From assembly GCF_963678635.1 (NCBI RefSeq), contig NC_087065.1, forward strand, positions 37,411,888 to 37,475,887: a DNA stretch of 64,000 bases, in the 5' to 3' direction. A model generated the notes under the pieces. That model was not told where the DNA came from, did not search any database, and saw nothing but the letters and a program-made list of their open reading frames with translations. The DNA is from Symsagittifera roscoffensis (Eukaryota > Xenacoelomorpha > Acoela > Convolutidae). The position numbers and the translations under genes were made by a program. This document shows positions 54,901 to 63,712 of this stretch, piece after piece (within the stretch, counting starts at the first letter, position 1; each line of letters opens with the position of its first letter).

Positions 54901-55080
54901 CTGGTACAATCCCAATTCGCACGCGAATCCGGTTTTCTCTCTGTCCTTCTTCCGCAGAGGGACCTGCCAGAAGGCAGAACCTAAGACCAATGTGGTGAAG
55001 AACTTGGCATCACCAAGCTTAGATAGGCTCTCGTCTATTCGCGGTATCGGGTACGCATCTTTTATCGTTACCGCGTTCAA
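51901..55080 (-). CDS. pol: Pol: reverse transcriptase, RNase H, integrase core
   Basis: 1059 residues beginning inside RT. RT motif A reads TLVLGSAFWQ, with Val at residue 32 where the family has catalytic Asp; motif B-like FGLCNATATFQ and motif C YVDD (97-100) are intact. RNase H has D247 (TDAS), E292, D317 and the HQNADSLS motif (356-363). A variable, highly charged segment of about 400 residues with three LSGE repeats follows. Integrase has an HHCC zinc finger (SHDQMGH ... CLSCQQ) and the triad D935, D994 and E1030, a DD35E spacing. The ORF stops at TGA after YLPQVM where relatives continue. RT activity should be abolished by the motif A change. Confidence 0.95.
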   Translation of the reverse strand: MNAVTIKDAYPIPRIDESLSKLGDAKFFTTLVLGSAFWQVPLRKKDREKTGFACELGLYQWKRMPFGLCNATATFQRLMAQVLTRVTKKYGNLVMCYVDDVVIATPTLEDHIDRLDEVFGCMKRAGLKCKPSKCEILRDSIKYLGRMVDRHGVRPDPEAVEAVLTWKAPRTDTQLMSFLGFANYDREFIKGYADKVYPMQKLMRNKGKKFEWNDEAQVAFENIKRELCEAPVLDMPTEKGMYVLDTDASVVAISGILHQEQEWNGRTVIRPIAYGSKVLSDTEMKYGAPKAEMFAVVTFVEKYRAYLGSAPFKLRLDNRALSWLKTYSMDQSYIGRWIVRLDGYHMIIEHRMRDKHQNADSLSKKTEFYEKLEQKQANQAEIKEGFSFLDKETYEALPLTRWLDKSGHPIPGQPELPVEKAAEIQILSREDPVPLDLLLRSNLVQQELSRMNINSLSLLDRTVQVTPQVMRMLGGLLEREVTRDDPEWTAAVALLTVSEKVKIMPSRRQHEENERDCRTIVQQLVSSIPHEILTSTSYKQKEQGSSTRRKTVTFVDQEKEGEKAEQNLLQDYLSGETNDEKNQRSQDQHPGIESLSGESEIDEKFPDEKQDLENKVLSGEFRWMQRRHRYDLEERAVSSTTSSTDDDSRNSGMDTYSDRNSNSGSELSELAIHTLLVETRARDLDREVYQDPDSDRYLIPSERVFDNAADDLETIAVSKRSISLLPQKEVVRTDLQPFKQETQPLAKIWCVKMEEDTHQPNELNSQMRVMKTYLKSRYRLSDLLRAQRNDRMTSNLKRWIENGSPDKGDLEEDSYRILRQYFIQKEGRLYLNKDGIVACKRREEDRVLYKYNAIVLPQLYQTELLFRSHDQMGHQGIDKVYQRILKRFEWPGMKKACEKWVTACLSCQQVKDPRKLRFPLQSIESSEFNEVVQIDHQKICMTDNGYNQVLVMIDHFTKYAEAVPCITASAEETCDHLINTWIARHGCPMTFQSDNGTAFVGELTKELMRRSQVAQAHSTTYHPQTNGLVERQNRTLVSMLRVYCSRYMTDWDRYLPQVM

Positions 55081-55321
55081 GTAACGAAAGTCGCAACAAA
55101 ATCTAAGCTGCCCCTTTCTTTTTCGCCATTACTACCCCGCAAGCCCATGGCGTTTTCGAGGGTTCTATCATGTCGTATTCAAGCAACATTTCTATTTCCG
55201 CTCGACACGTTTCCGATTTGTGTGGCGTCATTCGCCTTGCGCCTTCCCTATGGGGAACGGCGCCCTCTTCTAGTTCGATTTCGTGTTCGACGAAATTACA
55301 GCAACCGATATCCGCCTTGTG
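55081..55321 (-). pseudogene. pol: Protease-RT connector with broken frame
   Basis: After the TAA ending the protease ORF the same frame continues with typical gypsy RT N-terminal sequence (ADIGCCNFVEHEIEL, then MLLEYDMIEPSKTPWACGVV and MAKKKG). It then hits a TAG. The RT frame that follows needs one base fewer in the run GGGG near 55108, so a single-base indel in a homopolymer separates this part from the RT ORF. The segment is the fingers N-terminus of RT; by itself it cannot be translated in frame with either neighbour. Confidence 0.85.
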
Positions 55322-56344
55322 TTATGAAAATACATCTGCGTTCCGATTTAGGAGGTCCCGCAATTTTTCGAAATCTACCTCACCAATTTTCCCTTTTAAA
55401 TGTTCTATCTCTGGCAAAACCGGTTTGTCAGATTCTAGTTCATATGACGAGGGGCGTTCCGGAAAATTCGAGCAGCTTGATAAGCCGTCGTCCGTTTCGG
55501 ATTTCATTGAAAACAATATATGAATAGATTTTAATTCATTAATCCTCTTTAAAATTTTATCTTTATTGGCATGATAAGGACAGTCTTTCACACTATGTTT
55601 CTTCAAGTTTTGTGTCTCCTCATAGTCAATCCTCATCGGCAAAGCGTAGCCAAGCTTCTTTCCACGCTGGATTGAAACCGTGGTGTCCAGTGTGTTCAAC
55701 AACACACTGACACACAGTCCGTTTCGCGTTACCGAGAAGCTCCGGCCTAAAATCACCGAACTCTGACTATTTGGATTCGGTACTAAGCAAACCTGTTTAC
55801 TATCACTTAATGAATTCAAATTTCTCATTCTAAAAATTGCCACCACATCTTGTCCTGGCTGTAGTTTTACCTTTCTATCTAAAAAAATTGGTACCTTGTT
55901 TTCGTCTGTTATTATCCTATTAATTGGTCTCTTAACATACTTCCGGTCCGGGTTTCTAATCCGTATCAGACCGTTGTTCAAGTCAATCATCACGTCAAAA
56001 TTCCTGACAAAATCTCTGCCCAAGATGAATTGGTCGGCGTCGTCCAAATTCTCTACCACCAGGAAGCTCATCCAAAGATCCCGTCCTCCCATGTGGAGGA
56101 CCGTTATTGGTGTTCTTCCGGCTACGTAAATAGCTCCTCGATTGGCGGCGGCCAGTCGGAGATTCGTTGGAATTAGATCTTCCCGCGTGAAGCCCATTCT
56201 TTCCCAAGTTTTTATCGGCATCACACTCACTACCGCTCCTGTGTCCAGAAGCCCTGTGACTCCGATTTTTGTTCCGTTGGTGTCGAGCATATGTGCGGTC
56301 ACATCTGCTTCATACCCAATGTGTACTGGGTCTTGTTCCATCAT
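55322..56344 (-). CDS. pol: Retroviral-type aspartic protease (start of pol)
   Basis: The active-site triad DTGA sits at residues 34-37 (GLLDTGAVVSVMP) and the second conserved core segment near residue 110 (FILGRDF). The frame is already open before the first ATG and overlaps the end of gag in the -1 frame, as expected if it is made as a Gag-Pro-Pol fusion by -1 frameshifting; I see no classic slippery heptamer at the overlap. It ends at a TAA just before the RT connector (ADVFS stop). The related elements normally read on into RT, so this stop looks like a mutation. About 200 residues of tether follow the protease fold. Confidence 0.9.
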   Translation of the reverse strand: MMEQDPVHIGYEADVTAHMLDTNGTKIGVTGLLDTGAVVSVMPIKTWERMGFTREDLIPTNLRLAAANRGAIYVAGRTPITVLHMGGRDLWMSFLVVENLDDADQFILGRDFVRNFDVMIDLNNGLIRIRNPDRKYVKRPINRIITDENKVPIFLDRKVKLQPGQDVVAIFRMRNLNSLSDSKQVCLVPNPNSQSSVILGRSFSVTRNGLCVSVLLNTLDTTVSIQRGKKLGYALPMRIDYEETQNLKKHSVKDCPYHANKDKILKRINELKSIHILFSMKSETDDGLSSCSNFPERPSSYELESDKPVLPEIEHLKGKIGEVDFEKLRDLLNRNADVFS

Positions 56345-56355
56345 GGCGTCATGGC

Positions 56356-59112
56356 CTATCCTGCGGATTTGAATTCCTCCTCACCCAAATAGATCTGCCC
56401 CATTTGGTCATCATCTGTTGTTACATAAGTCCTGGTGTAGATACTGATTCCATCCACGTTCAGCATCACTTGATACGGCCCATAGACCTCTAGGTAGCGT
56501 CCATGAAGTTTCTTCATGCGAGGGCCACCCGTCGTTAGTAGTGCTCGCACAGCTCTCGACTCGGTGCGTGGCTCCACCTGCCTCAGATAATCTGCATATG
56601 TGTCCAAATGCATCAAAGTGAACTCGGATGGTTCACTCAGATTTCTGATCACCTGGTGTCCAGCCACTGAGATTATCGACTGTATCTTGTTTCCTTGCGG
56701 CACCATGCCGAACCTCTGACCGGAGATCACATTAAGTTTCATGCTCAAACTGCTTGGTGCTTTAGTTTCTTCGAACTCCGTTGCTTCGAAGGTATTCAGT
56801 TGCTCCTGAAGTTTCTCATTCTCCAGTTCAAGTTTCACTTTTTGTTCGATCTCTTTCGTCACCAGTTCCTGCTGCACTCTATTTAGAGCGTCCCTCGCGG
56901 CTGCCCTATAATCGATCTTGAAGTCATCAGCCGCAGTTGCTGGTTCCGGTTCACGTGTCTCCTCTGTTACCGCTTGCATTTTCTTTGCCGCGAGCTCTTG
57001 AGGTTTATCCTTCCTGCGTGCCTCCGCTTCACTCAAAAGGCGAGCCTTGCTGGCTTTCACTCCTGACAAAGCTTCTTCATGTCTTGGATGCTTGATGTCT
57101 GCCACGGCATCCCAGAATTGCGGACAATCTGATTTAAAATGACCTTCCAAGTTGCAAAAGAAACACCTCGGGCCGAATTTCGCAATTACTCCTCTCATGA
57201 AATCCTCATGGTCCAATTCTGTCGCATCTTCGTCCTCGAGGCTAAAGCCTATTGCTTTCATGCCTTGTTTGTAAGTTGGGCATGCTGACACATGATGGTC
57301 CGTTGAGCTGCAATTGGCACAAGAGCGTCTCTTGCCCATATCATCCCTCGGTTTGTACCAATTGTTCCCTCGGTTTGCTGGTCCGTTGTTAAAATTGCCA
57401 TAATTGTTCTTGTAGTATCCAGATCTCGAAGGAGGTTTCAACAAAAGATACTCTTTTGACTTGAGCCTCAACTCCTCTGGTGTTGGCGCATTGGTTGATA
57501 GTGGTGCGTAATGCGTTGCTAGCATCGTTCGAAGTTCATCATTCTTCACACCATCGATGAATTTTGAGGCTACGGCCAGGTTCATCCTTCGGTTTGACTC
57601 ATCCGGTTGGCTGCGTCTTCTCAGCATTTCCAAGTCATCGAGAAACTTGTCTATCGTTCCATCTTCTCGTTGCCTCCGTTTCTCGAAGCGCATCATCGCT
57701 TGGTGCCCCTGCACCCCTGATCCGAAATGGTTCAACAAGATTTCGAAGATTTTCTCAGCTGTGTCACGCTGATATTGCTTCTTGGCCATGACACAGTTCA
57801 GGGCTGTCCCTTCCAAGTTGCTGGTGAGCGCACTGCATTCCTGTCTCTCCGACAAGTCCTCTTCCTCGAAATGCAGCTTCATTACCTCTATCCAGGTATC
57901 AATACAGCCATCAGATTCATCTTTATAGCATCTTGGTTTCTTAAAGACTCTTCTGGACTTCTCACTGCGTTCATTGGTTCTGGATAACTTTGTAAGGAAT
58001 GTCTCCAAAGACCTGTTTAGGGGTTCAAATGCTGTGGCCATTGCCGTAGCATCCCTTGAGTGTCCCGCTTGAGTGTCCTCACACCTCGTCAAAGGCTCTG
58101 TATGCGGTGCATCCCTGCAATCCGAATCGCCGTGAGTGTTTCCCGCTTGGCCCACATGACTCCTCCCCGGGCTCGCATGCCCCCTGTTACCGGAATCACT
58201 TCTCCCAGTCGCATGTGTGCCTCGCGTTGGTCGTTCATTAGAGGTCTGTCTGTTCCCCGTTGAACTTGCTCTACTGTTCGGGCCCCATGTTCCATTACCC
58301 CTTGTGGCATAGCCTGATGAACTGCCCCTGCCTCTAGTGGATCCATACGTCTTCCTCTTTTGATGTTCATTGAAGTTCACCCTCGGCTCCCTGCTGGGAC
58401 CTCCCGAGTTCGGTTCTCCTTCTTTTGGTCCACTCTTGCTGCTTAGTAGCCCGTCCAACCTATCCATGATAGCCTGAGTTCGCCTCTCCATCATCGCGTC
58501 TATCTTTGTGTCAAGAGTCCCAAGAGACTGCTCTTGCAGCACTCTTAACTTCTCCATGTCGTCTCTTAAGCGTAACTCTCGCTGTTCCGCTTCTCTTGTC
58601 ATTCGCGACAAGTTCTTCGCCACATGCTCGTCTGTTCTTTCTTTCAAGCGTTTTTCGCTCCTGCCAACTTTTTGTCTATTGCGGTTTATTTCTTCCCGCA
58701 GACTTTCTCTTTCAATGTGAACTGCCCTTTCTAGTTCACTCATTCTTATGGACATCTGTTCATTTTGTTCTCCTAAACTGTCCACTATGTTGTTTAAGGC
58801 TTCTTCTAGTGCTGCCCCGTTTTCCACGAGGGGCGTCACTAGTGGCGGTGTAACCCTGTCGGTCCCAGGTAGCTTCGTGCTTAGCCCTCTGTTTCTACTC
58901 TCTCCAGTTTGCGGCTCTGAATTTGTCATAATCGCGAAGCCTCTCGACTGGCCCGGTGTGTTTGCCTCTTTGCTTATCGTTGTCACCACCTCAAATTTGT
59001 CCAATGGTTCCAGTCTCTCTTCCGACATATGCCTCATTCTCCTGGGTCGAACTATTGAGGCTGACTTGAGACCCAAAGTCCACTTCCTCCTCCTCCTGGG
59101 ATTCACCTTCAT
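56356..59112 (-). CDS. gag: gag polyprotein: coiled coil, capsid, two CCHC zinc knuckles
   Basis: 918 residues. A heptad-rich helical stretch lies at about 90-230, then a Gly/Ser/Arg-rich linker (about 230-350), then a helical capsid-like region (about 365-565, with IDTWIEVMKLHF and LEGTALNCV as in Ty3-type gag). Two CX2CX4HX4C zinc knuckles follow at about 598-611 (CANCSSTDHHVSAC) and 650-663 (CFFCNLEGHFKSDC). About 250 further residues after the knuckles include a charged coiled coil (about 770-810) and a globular tail, so the C-terminus is longer than usual. The protein should form the particle and bind genomic RNA. The true N-terminus is probably in the upstream overlapping frame, not at the first ATG here. 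Confidence 0.92.
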   Translation of the reverse strand: MKVNPRRRRKWTLGLKSASIVRPRRMRHMSEERLEPLDKFEVVTTISKEANTPGQSRGFAIMTNSEPQTGESRNRGLSTKLPGTDRVTPPLVTPLVENGAALEEALNNIVDSLGEQNEQMSIRMSELERAVHIERESLREEINRNRQKVGRSEKRLKERTDEHVAKNLSRMTREAEQRELRLRDDMEKLRVLQEQSLGTLDTKIDAMMERRTQAIMDRLDGLLSSKSGPKEGEPNSGGPSREPRVNFNEHQKRKTYGSTRGRGSSSGYATRGNGTWGPNSRASSTGNRQTSNERPTRGTHATGRSDSGNRGHASPGRSHVGQAGNTHGDSDCRDAPHTEPLTRCEDTQAGHSRDATAMATAFEPLNRSLETFLTKLSRTNERSEKSRRVFKKPRCYKDESDGCIDTWIEVMKLHFEEEDLSERQECSALTSNLEGTALNCVMAKKQYQRDTAEKIFEILLNHFGSGVQGHQAMMRFEKRRQREDGTIDKFLDDLEMLRRRSQPDESNRRMNLAVASKFIDGVKNDELRTMLATHYAPLSTNAPTPEELRLKSKEYLLLKPPSRSGYYKNNYGNFNNGPANRGNNWYKPRDDMGKRRSCANCSSTDHHVSACPTYKQGMKAIGFSLEDEDATELDHEDFMRGVIAKFGPRCFFCNLEGHFKSDCPQFWDAVADIKHPRHEEALSGVKASKARLLSEAEARRKDKPQELAAKKMQAVTEETREPEPATAADDFKIDYRAAARDALNRVQQELVTKEIEQKVKLELENEKLQEQLNTFEATEFEETKAPSSLSMKLNVISGQRFGMVPQGNKIQSIISVAGHQVIRNLSEPSEFTLMHLDTYADYLRQVEPRTESRAVRALLTTGGPRMKKLHGRYLEVYGPYQVMLNVDGISIYTRTYVTTDDDQMGQIYLGEEEFKSAG

Positions 59113-59635
59113 TTCCTGCGCCCCCTCCCATGGTGAATGGAAAGATGTTTCCTAAGGTGTTCCTCATTCTTTCTGAGAACGATGATGACGTTGTTTGTTT
59201 CTCAGTTCCGTCTGCCATCATAGTGTTGTCTGTTGGAGATCTTCTAGTTGCCGCTATTTCAGTTGAGATGTCGGACAGTTCCGACATCTCCTCTCGATCC
59301 AATATCCCGGTGGAACTGGCAAAATCATGGCCTTGTTCTACCGGAGTAGATTCACTCGCCAGCCTTCTGCCTCTCCCTTCCAGTCCATGTACTTTCTGGT
59401 TGTCGTTCATGGCATGGTCCGTATTGACCTCAATTTCTAACAGTTCTTTTCGCTCTTCTGAGGTTTTCTGACTCCTTGTTTCAACCATTCTGCCTGAAAC
59501 CGTCTCCCCTTTGTCGGTCCGGGCTCGTTTGATCCAATCCACAAAAGGATTGGTCATCGTTTTTCTTTGCTTCTCAGGTATGAATTTCCTAGAGCTATTA
59601 CCTCGTTTAGGTATCCTTGACTTGTCTAGACTCAT
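58991..59635 (-). CDS. gag: gag, N-terminal part (frame 1)
   Basis: A 214-residue ORF starting MSLDKSRIPKRG, rich in basic and polar residues, with an acidic run (EEEEV) near its end. It is the first ORF after the leader and overlaps the next gag frame by about 120 bp (58991-59112). A +1 shift, or one inserted base in this copy, would join it to the long gag ORF. I see no conserved domain in it; position and the short overlap argue that it is the gag N-terminus. The start is the first ATG in frame after the leader. Confidence 0.7.
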   Translation of the reverse strand: MSLDKSRIPKRGNSSRKFIPEKQRKTMTNPFVDWIKRARTDKGETVSGRMVETRSQKTSEERKELLEIEVNTDHAMNDNQKVHGLEGRGRRLASESTPVEQGHDFASSTGILDREEMSELSDISTEIAATRRSPTDNTMMADGTEKQTTSSSFSERMRNTLGNIFPFTMGGGAGNEGESQEEEEVDFGSQVSLNSSTQENEAYVGRETGTIGQI

Positions 59636-61795
59636 TCTCTATCTGTCACTTCTTAATGCCTATACACTTAATTCGATTGCTAGTGACCTTATTTTTTGAT
59701 TACCAATAATAATGACACAACACAATAAATTTCACAAAATTCTTTTAAATAGTGACCACGAATCCCTGCATGTTATCAGAGTACAGTTTGTATAAAATTT
59801 ATTCACACTAACCGATTATCGGTCGTAAGATTTGAAAACTAGCACAATATGATGTTATCAGTCAATTTAAAAGATAGTGTACTCACTACCCAATCAAGCA
59901 CAGTTTATGTAGATTTAAAATCAAGAACAAAAATCTATAGATATAATGACAGAATATGAATATCTCTATATAAAAAACCTATGTGTAATGTACTTTTAGT
60001 CGGTCGCAGTACAATAGTCGAACTTGTCTTTTAAAGAAAAAGCTTTCCCTTAATCGGCTCGATTAAGGTTTTGCTGTGCCTTTAGCCTTCCCTTTTCGTC
60101 TAGAATAGCCTAAAGTTACTTTATTCAACCGCTATTACCTTTTGGTAGGGGTATAAGGGCTTTTCTAAAAGAAGTTTATAAAACGTGAAGGGTGTACCCT
60201 TCCAAATTGAGGAATTTGCTAAAAACAATCTCAAAAAAAATTTTCACGTTTACTTTTCCAAAAAACTTTTGTCCCTATCAGTAAGCCCAGCTAATTTCTG
60301 ATCTATTGGTACCAAGATCAACTGGATATGCCCAGTAGTTCCAAAGCTATTAGCCAAAACGTCTTTTTTCTAAAGTCAAGAAATTTCTCTCTTATAGGTT
60401 CCGCCTAACTTTTTCCTCAAATCTGGTCCTTTTGACCGAAAAATTATTGATCCGAGCTCAGAAGGCCTATACTCTTCTAGTTCAATGCAAAAGACCCGAT
60501 CTAAAACGCTTTAGTTGAAAAAATTTGCGAAAAACTATGCTACCTGTACCCCTCCGGATTGATGAATCCACCAAATCAAACACGTTAAGTTCGATTTCTC
60601 TGCAACCCGGAAGGCTTTCGGGTAGCGGGTTTTAAAACTTGTAGATTCACTAGTCGACGTTGTCCGAACAACTATTTTTACTGTTGTAACTCAAAAATTT
60701 CAAAAACATTTCTGAATTTATAATGTTTCGTTTTCTCAAAAACCACGAAATTTCGGTTTTCAGTACCCAAAATAGTTCCAACCACTTCTGAACTAAACTT
60801 AACCGGTTCTATCTATTATGGTAGTGCAGTTACGATGTAACACACTACTTTGGCGCTTTTTCCGTTTCAAAAAGTATCGATATCTCAAAGATCGCTATTT
60901 TGACCCTAAAAACCGGTCTGCTTTCTGTGTTTTTCACTGAAAAACGGTATAAGAGTATTAATATAGGCTATATTAGTAATAATATTAGTAATACTATACC
61001 CCTCCGGGTTTGTTTAATATCCGAATTAAGGTGCTTAACTCGGGTATTCGCAGTTCGGTGAAGGGTCACTACAGTGCAGCACTGTCGAGCCCCCCACAGA
61101 TTACTATCTTACTTTTTGTACCAAAAGGGATACAAAACTTGTTAACGATCCCCAACAGTCGATTGTTGTTGTCGTTGAGCCCCTTCTTGTTGCTCCCTGT
61201 ACTGCTTGCCGGATCAGGCTTCTCCCAAGACCCTTCCGAATTGAGCGCAAATCAGCTGACCCTTCCGGATTGAGCGCAATTTATCATTAACGTGCTTAAA
61301 TGCTCAAATAACCCTACAAAAAAAGCCTCACAAACGGGCTACAAAACTGATCGTAACGATCCTGACTGATATAAATGCCTGTAGCAACAATATATCTATC
61401 AAAAACAAACGGGGGGGTCGGATCACAAATTGTCTGGGGGGATGATTTCTACTGATTTTTTACTTTTTTTTTTTTTAACTGTTTTTGGTTTTTTCGGTTA
61501 TTTTTTTATGTTTTTTGTTTTTCTTTGGTACTATACTACTTTTTGTTTGATTTTATATATATCTTTAAGTGTTTTTGATCACGGACCATTCAGGAAATGA
61601 CGGGACCGCGAATCCCCCCACCCTTCCTGGTACGTGAATTTTTGGTCTTAACTAGGTTAAAAAGCTATTCACGGTAATCCGGAAGGCTTCCGCGTTCCGG
61701 AAGGCTTAGGCCTATTAAGGGCGTTAATGTGAGCATCCGCTCGGTGCTGTGTGCTCGTTAACGGTTCTGCCGGTCATGATGTTAAAAAAGAATAA
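59636..61795 (-). other. E1 leader (5' untranslated region), about 2.2 kb
   Basis: No ORF with recognisable content lies between the primer site and gag. The region carries repeated short motifs of the type ACCCYTCCGGATTGA (near 60197, 60549, 60998, 61227 and 61259) and their complements CCGGAAGGCTT (near 60608 and 61679). The same pair occurs in both LTRs. A block at about 60549-60620 is clearly similar to LTR sequence (ATCCACYRAATCAARCACGT). A T-rich tract (A-rich in sense) spans 61441-61530. Long gypsy leaders often hold packaging signals; that role is inference here. Confidence 0.7.
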
Positions 61796-61810
61796 CACCC
61801 AGGAGCGCCA
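61796..61810 (-). promoter_or_regulatory. Candidate tRNA primer-binding site of E1
   Basis: On the plus strand this reads CACCCAGGAGCGCCA, ending in CCA like a mature tRNA 3' end, so the element RNA would carry the complementary TGGCGCTCCTGGGTG. It begins 12 nt inside the 5' LTR. The T-arm-like CACCC followed by seven acceptor bases, G and CCA most resembles eukaryotic tRNA-Asn from memory. The tRNA identity is a guess; the site position is reasonable. Confidence 0.6.
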
Positions 61811-61822
61811 TAAAAACATGTA

Positions 61823-62740
61823 TGTAACATTCGCCCGGAAGATACATATCGACGGAAAATAAAACTAAGTCCTAAGACGACTGGCTAACGTCTAAACAGA
61901 GCTTTACATGCTTTTCACCGTCTCTACCAAGCCAGTACTTTCGGTGGTCTTTTCTAACATCGGGTCGACAAAAAAATTTACTGCTTTCGGCTTCGGTCAA
62001 AACACTCAAATTAACTGAATTACATGCAGAAATAGTGAGCTCATGGCTGGGTCTCAGTATCCCCAGACCACGAGGTCACTCCTAAAAACAGGGCTACTAC
62101 TACTTATTGAATTATTATTGTTTTTATTCAGTAGATAAAAATCATCATCTCCATCGAAGATGGATCAACCCTTTCCCCCAACTCCTAGCTTCTCATCCTT
62201 ATCAAAGTGAATCCAGTTGTTAATTAAATTCAATTCAGGACATGACAGGAAGCTAAAAGTTCATATAAAGTAATAAAAGTTTCAGTCCCGAAACCCTTCC
62301 GGATTCTTGAATCCACTGAATCAAGCACGTTAAACTTGACTTCTCCGTAACCCGGAAGGCTGTCTTCCACCCTTCACCGTTGTTCGCAACGGCCTTGCAA
62401 CTATTGTAGCGACACGATAGTTGCAACTCAGAACGTTCTCTGTTAACTCCGTGATTCGTTGTCGTTTTTCAATCACAATTTTCGTTCTTCTCGCAATCGC
62501 AACTAATGTTGTTCTGTTTCTTTTTAGCTCTTCCTTCAAAATGGCAGTTTCTGACGTTTCTCAGAAATGTTACGTCATCACTTCGAAAATTTAAAATTTC
62601 AAAATACTAGAATATCTTGGCCTTCACTAATCATCCGAATAACGTCGTTAATCCTTCAAAATCACTAACTCGGAAGGTCCACTGCTAAAAATTCGAAATC
62701 TGCAGAGATTGCATTTTTTCCATTCTGGTCGAATGTCACA
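61823..62740 (-). repeat. 5' LTR of E1
   Basis: In element sense the LTR starts at 62740 (TGTGACATTCG) and ends at 61823 (GTTACA). It matches 39185-40075 along its length. It is longer than its partner because of an extra segment near 62640-62675 (...AACGTCGTTAATCCTTCAAAATC...), which the other LTR lacks. The outer end borders TTG and then E2 coding sequence; the inner end leads to the primer site. It should hold the promoter and polyadenylation signal; I could not place either with certainty. Confidence 0.95.
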
Positions 62741-62880
62741 TTGATTACGAATTTGGGGACTGTTTGGAAGTTGCTGAGACCTTCTTGGTGACCACATCCC
62801 CAGCGAGTTTGATTGAAGAAGTCACGGAGCGAGTGAAACTGTCACCAGCGAAGGATGAGGCCTTAGGGAATCTGAATATA
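62741..62880 (+). pseudogene. E2 polyprotein, segment B piece right of the E1 insertion
   Basis: From TTG it reads ITNLGTVWKLLRPSW, stop, PHPQ, matching TSLMVVWELMRPSWCPSP in register with the left piece. Homology fades by about 62880, where another remnant begins. Confidence 0.8.
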
Positions 62881-62883
62881 ACG

Positions 62884-63708
62884 ACAACTCTGACCACATG
62901 TGGAAAATTTCAACAAAATATTAACCTGCTGGCGGATATATAGAAAGTAGGAGATGAAAAATTTAAAAATCAGCCAGATTGCACCTTGTGCCTTCCTAGA
63001 CAAAGGTGCGAAAGGATATTATCTGAACAACATCATTCGCGACAAATATATGCAGAAGAAGTTTTTAGTTACTAGCTTCCTCGAATATGCCGATGAACGG
63101 GCAATGTTGTAAATTTATTTCGAGAAAGGAAGGTGAACTGGTAGCCATACCAAAAACGAGGACTGGTAGCCATGCCAAAAACGAGGACTCGTTTGCAACT
63201 CAGAATCTTCTGGAGTCTAGGTGGATAAACTAGGGATCAGTTTGGCTCTGATGAATTAAAAAGATCCGAGAACTAGGAAATGTTCTTGATGATGGCTCTA
63301 ACAAGGATGATGATATGTGAAAATGTTAGCGTAGCAAGAGCAAAAATGATAAACGCTCTCTAATTCTTAAGTCTCATGTTAAAACAGATATCAACGACAG
63401 CTCTGACCACATGTGCAAAATTTTAGGAGGAAGGTCATGAGCTTGAGCAAACATTACTATTGCAGGCACTAATGGACATTCAACAAAGCAAGCTGTTATG
63501 AGTAAACATGAAAAAAATATATAATAACTACGACCTTTGAGGAAAACAGACAAAGTATCAAGTATCTTAAATAACAAACTCTGGCTCCCGAAAAAACTGA
63601 TAGGACTACTAACGAAAACTAGTGATTACTGTGGAACAAGAGAAATTTTTTTAGTTTTAGTCCAGATTTGTCCGAACAGCGTACAATCCATTAATGAACA
63701 AATGCAAG
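62884..63708 (+). repeat. Duplicate of 23629-24411 (decayed segment B)
   Basis: From 62925 it is nearly identical to 23629-24411, starting AACCTGCTGGCGGATATATAG and ending at AATGCAAG. It has a local 25-bp tandem duplication (CTGGTAGCCATACCAAAAACG, 63137-63190) absent from the other copy. The first 40 bp (62884-62920) resemble 24088-24125, so the junction was rearranged. No intact gene. Confidence 0.9.
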
Positions 63709-63712
63709 GCAA

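Larger units (their letters stand above)
39185..62740 (-). mobile_element. E1: giant (23.6 kb) Ty3/gypsy-like LTR retrotransposon
   Basis: Two direct repeats of about 0.9 kb with TG...CA ends bound an interior that reads, on the minus strand, leader, gag, protease, RT-RNase H, integrase, integrase tail, macrodomain, SGNH hydrolase and a very long accessory polyprotein. Domain order RT-RH-IN places it with Ty3/gypsy-type elements. The interior is several times longer than the usual 5-8 kb because about 10 kb of accessory coding sequence follows pol. It interrupts element E2. Several frameshifts and stops, and a lost RT catalytic Asp, suggest this copy is not autonomous. The LTRs differ by roughly 20 substitutions plus a few indels by eye, so insertion is not extremely recent. 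Confidence 0.95.

Noticed and set aside
53570-54984. Plus-strand ORFs opposite RT
   Set aside because: Antisense to clearly coding RT and RNase H; no domain.
61010-61273. 87-residue plus-strand ORF in the leader
   Set aside because: Antisense to the element, low complexity, overlaps the CCTTCCGG repeats; no support.
61400-61440. G-quadruplex from G runs
   Set aside because: Only two long G runs are present, so a stable intramolecular quadruplex is not supported.
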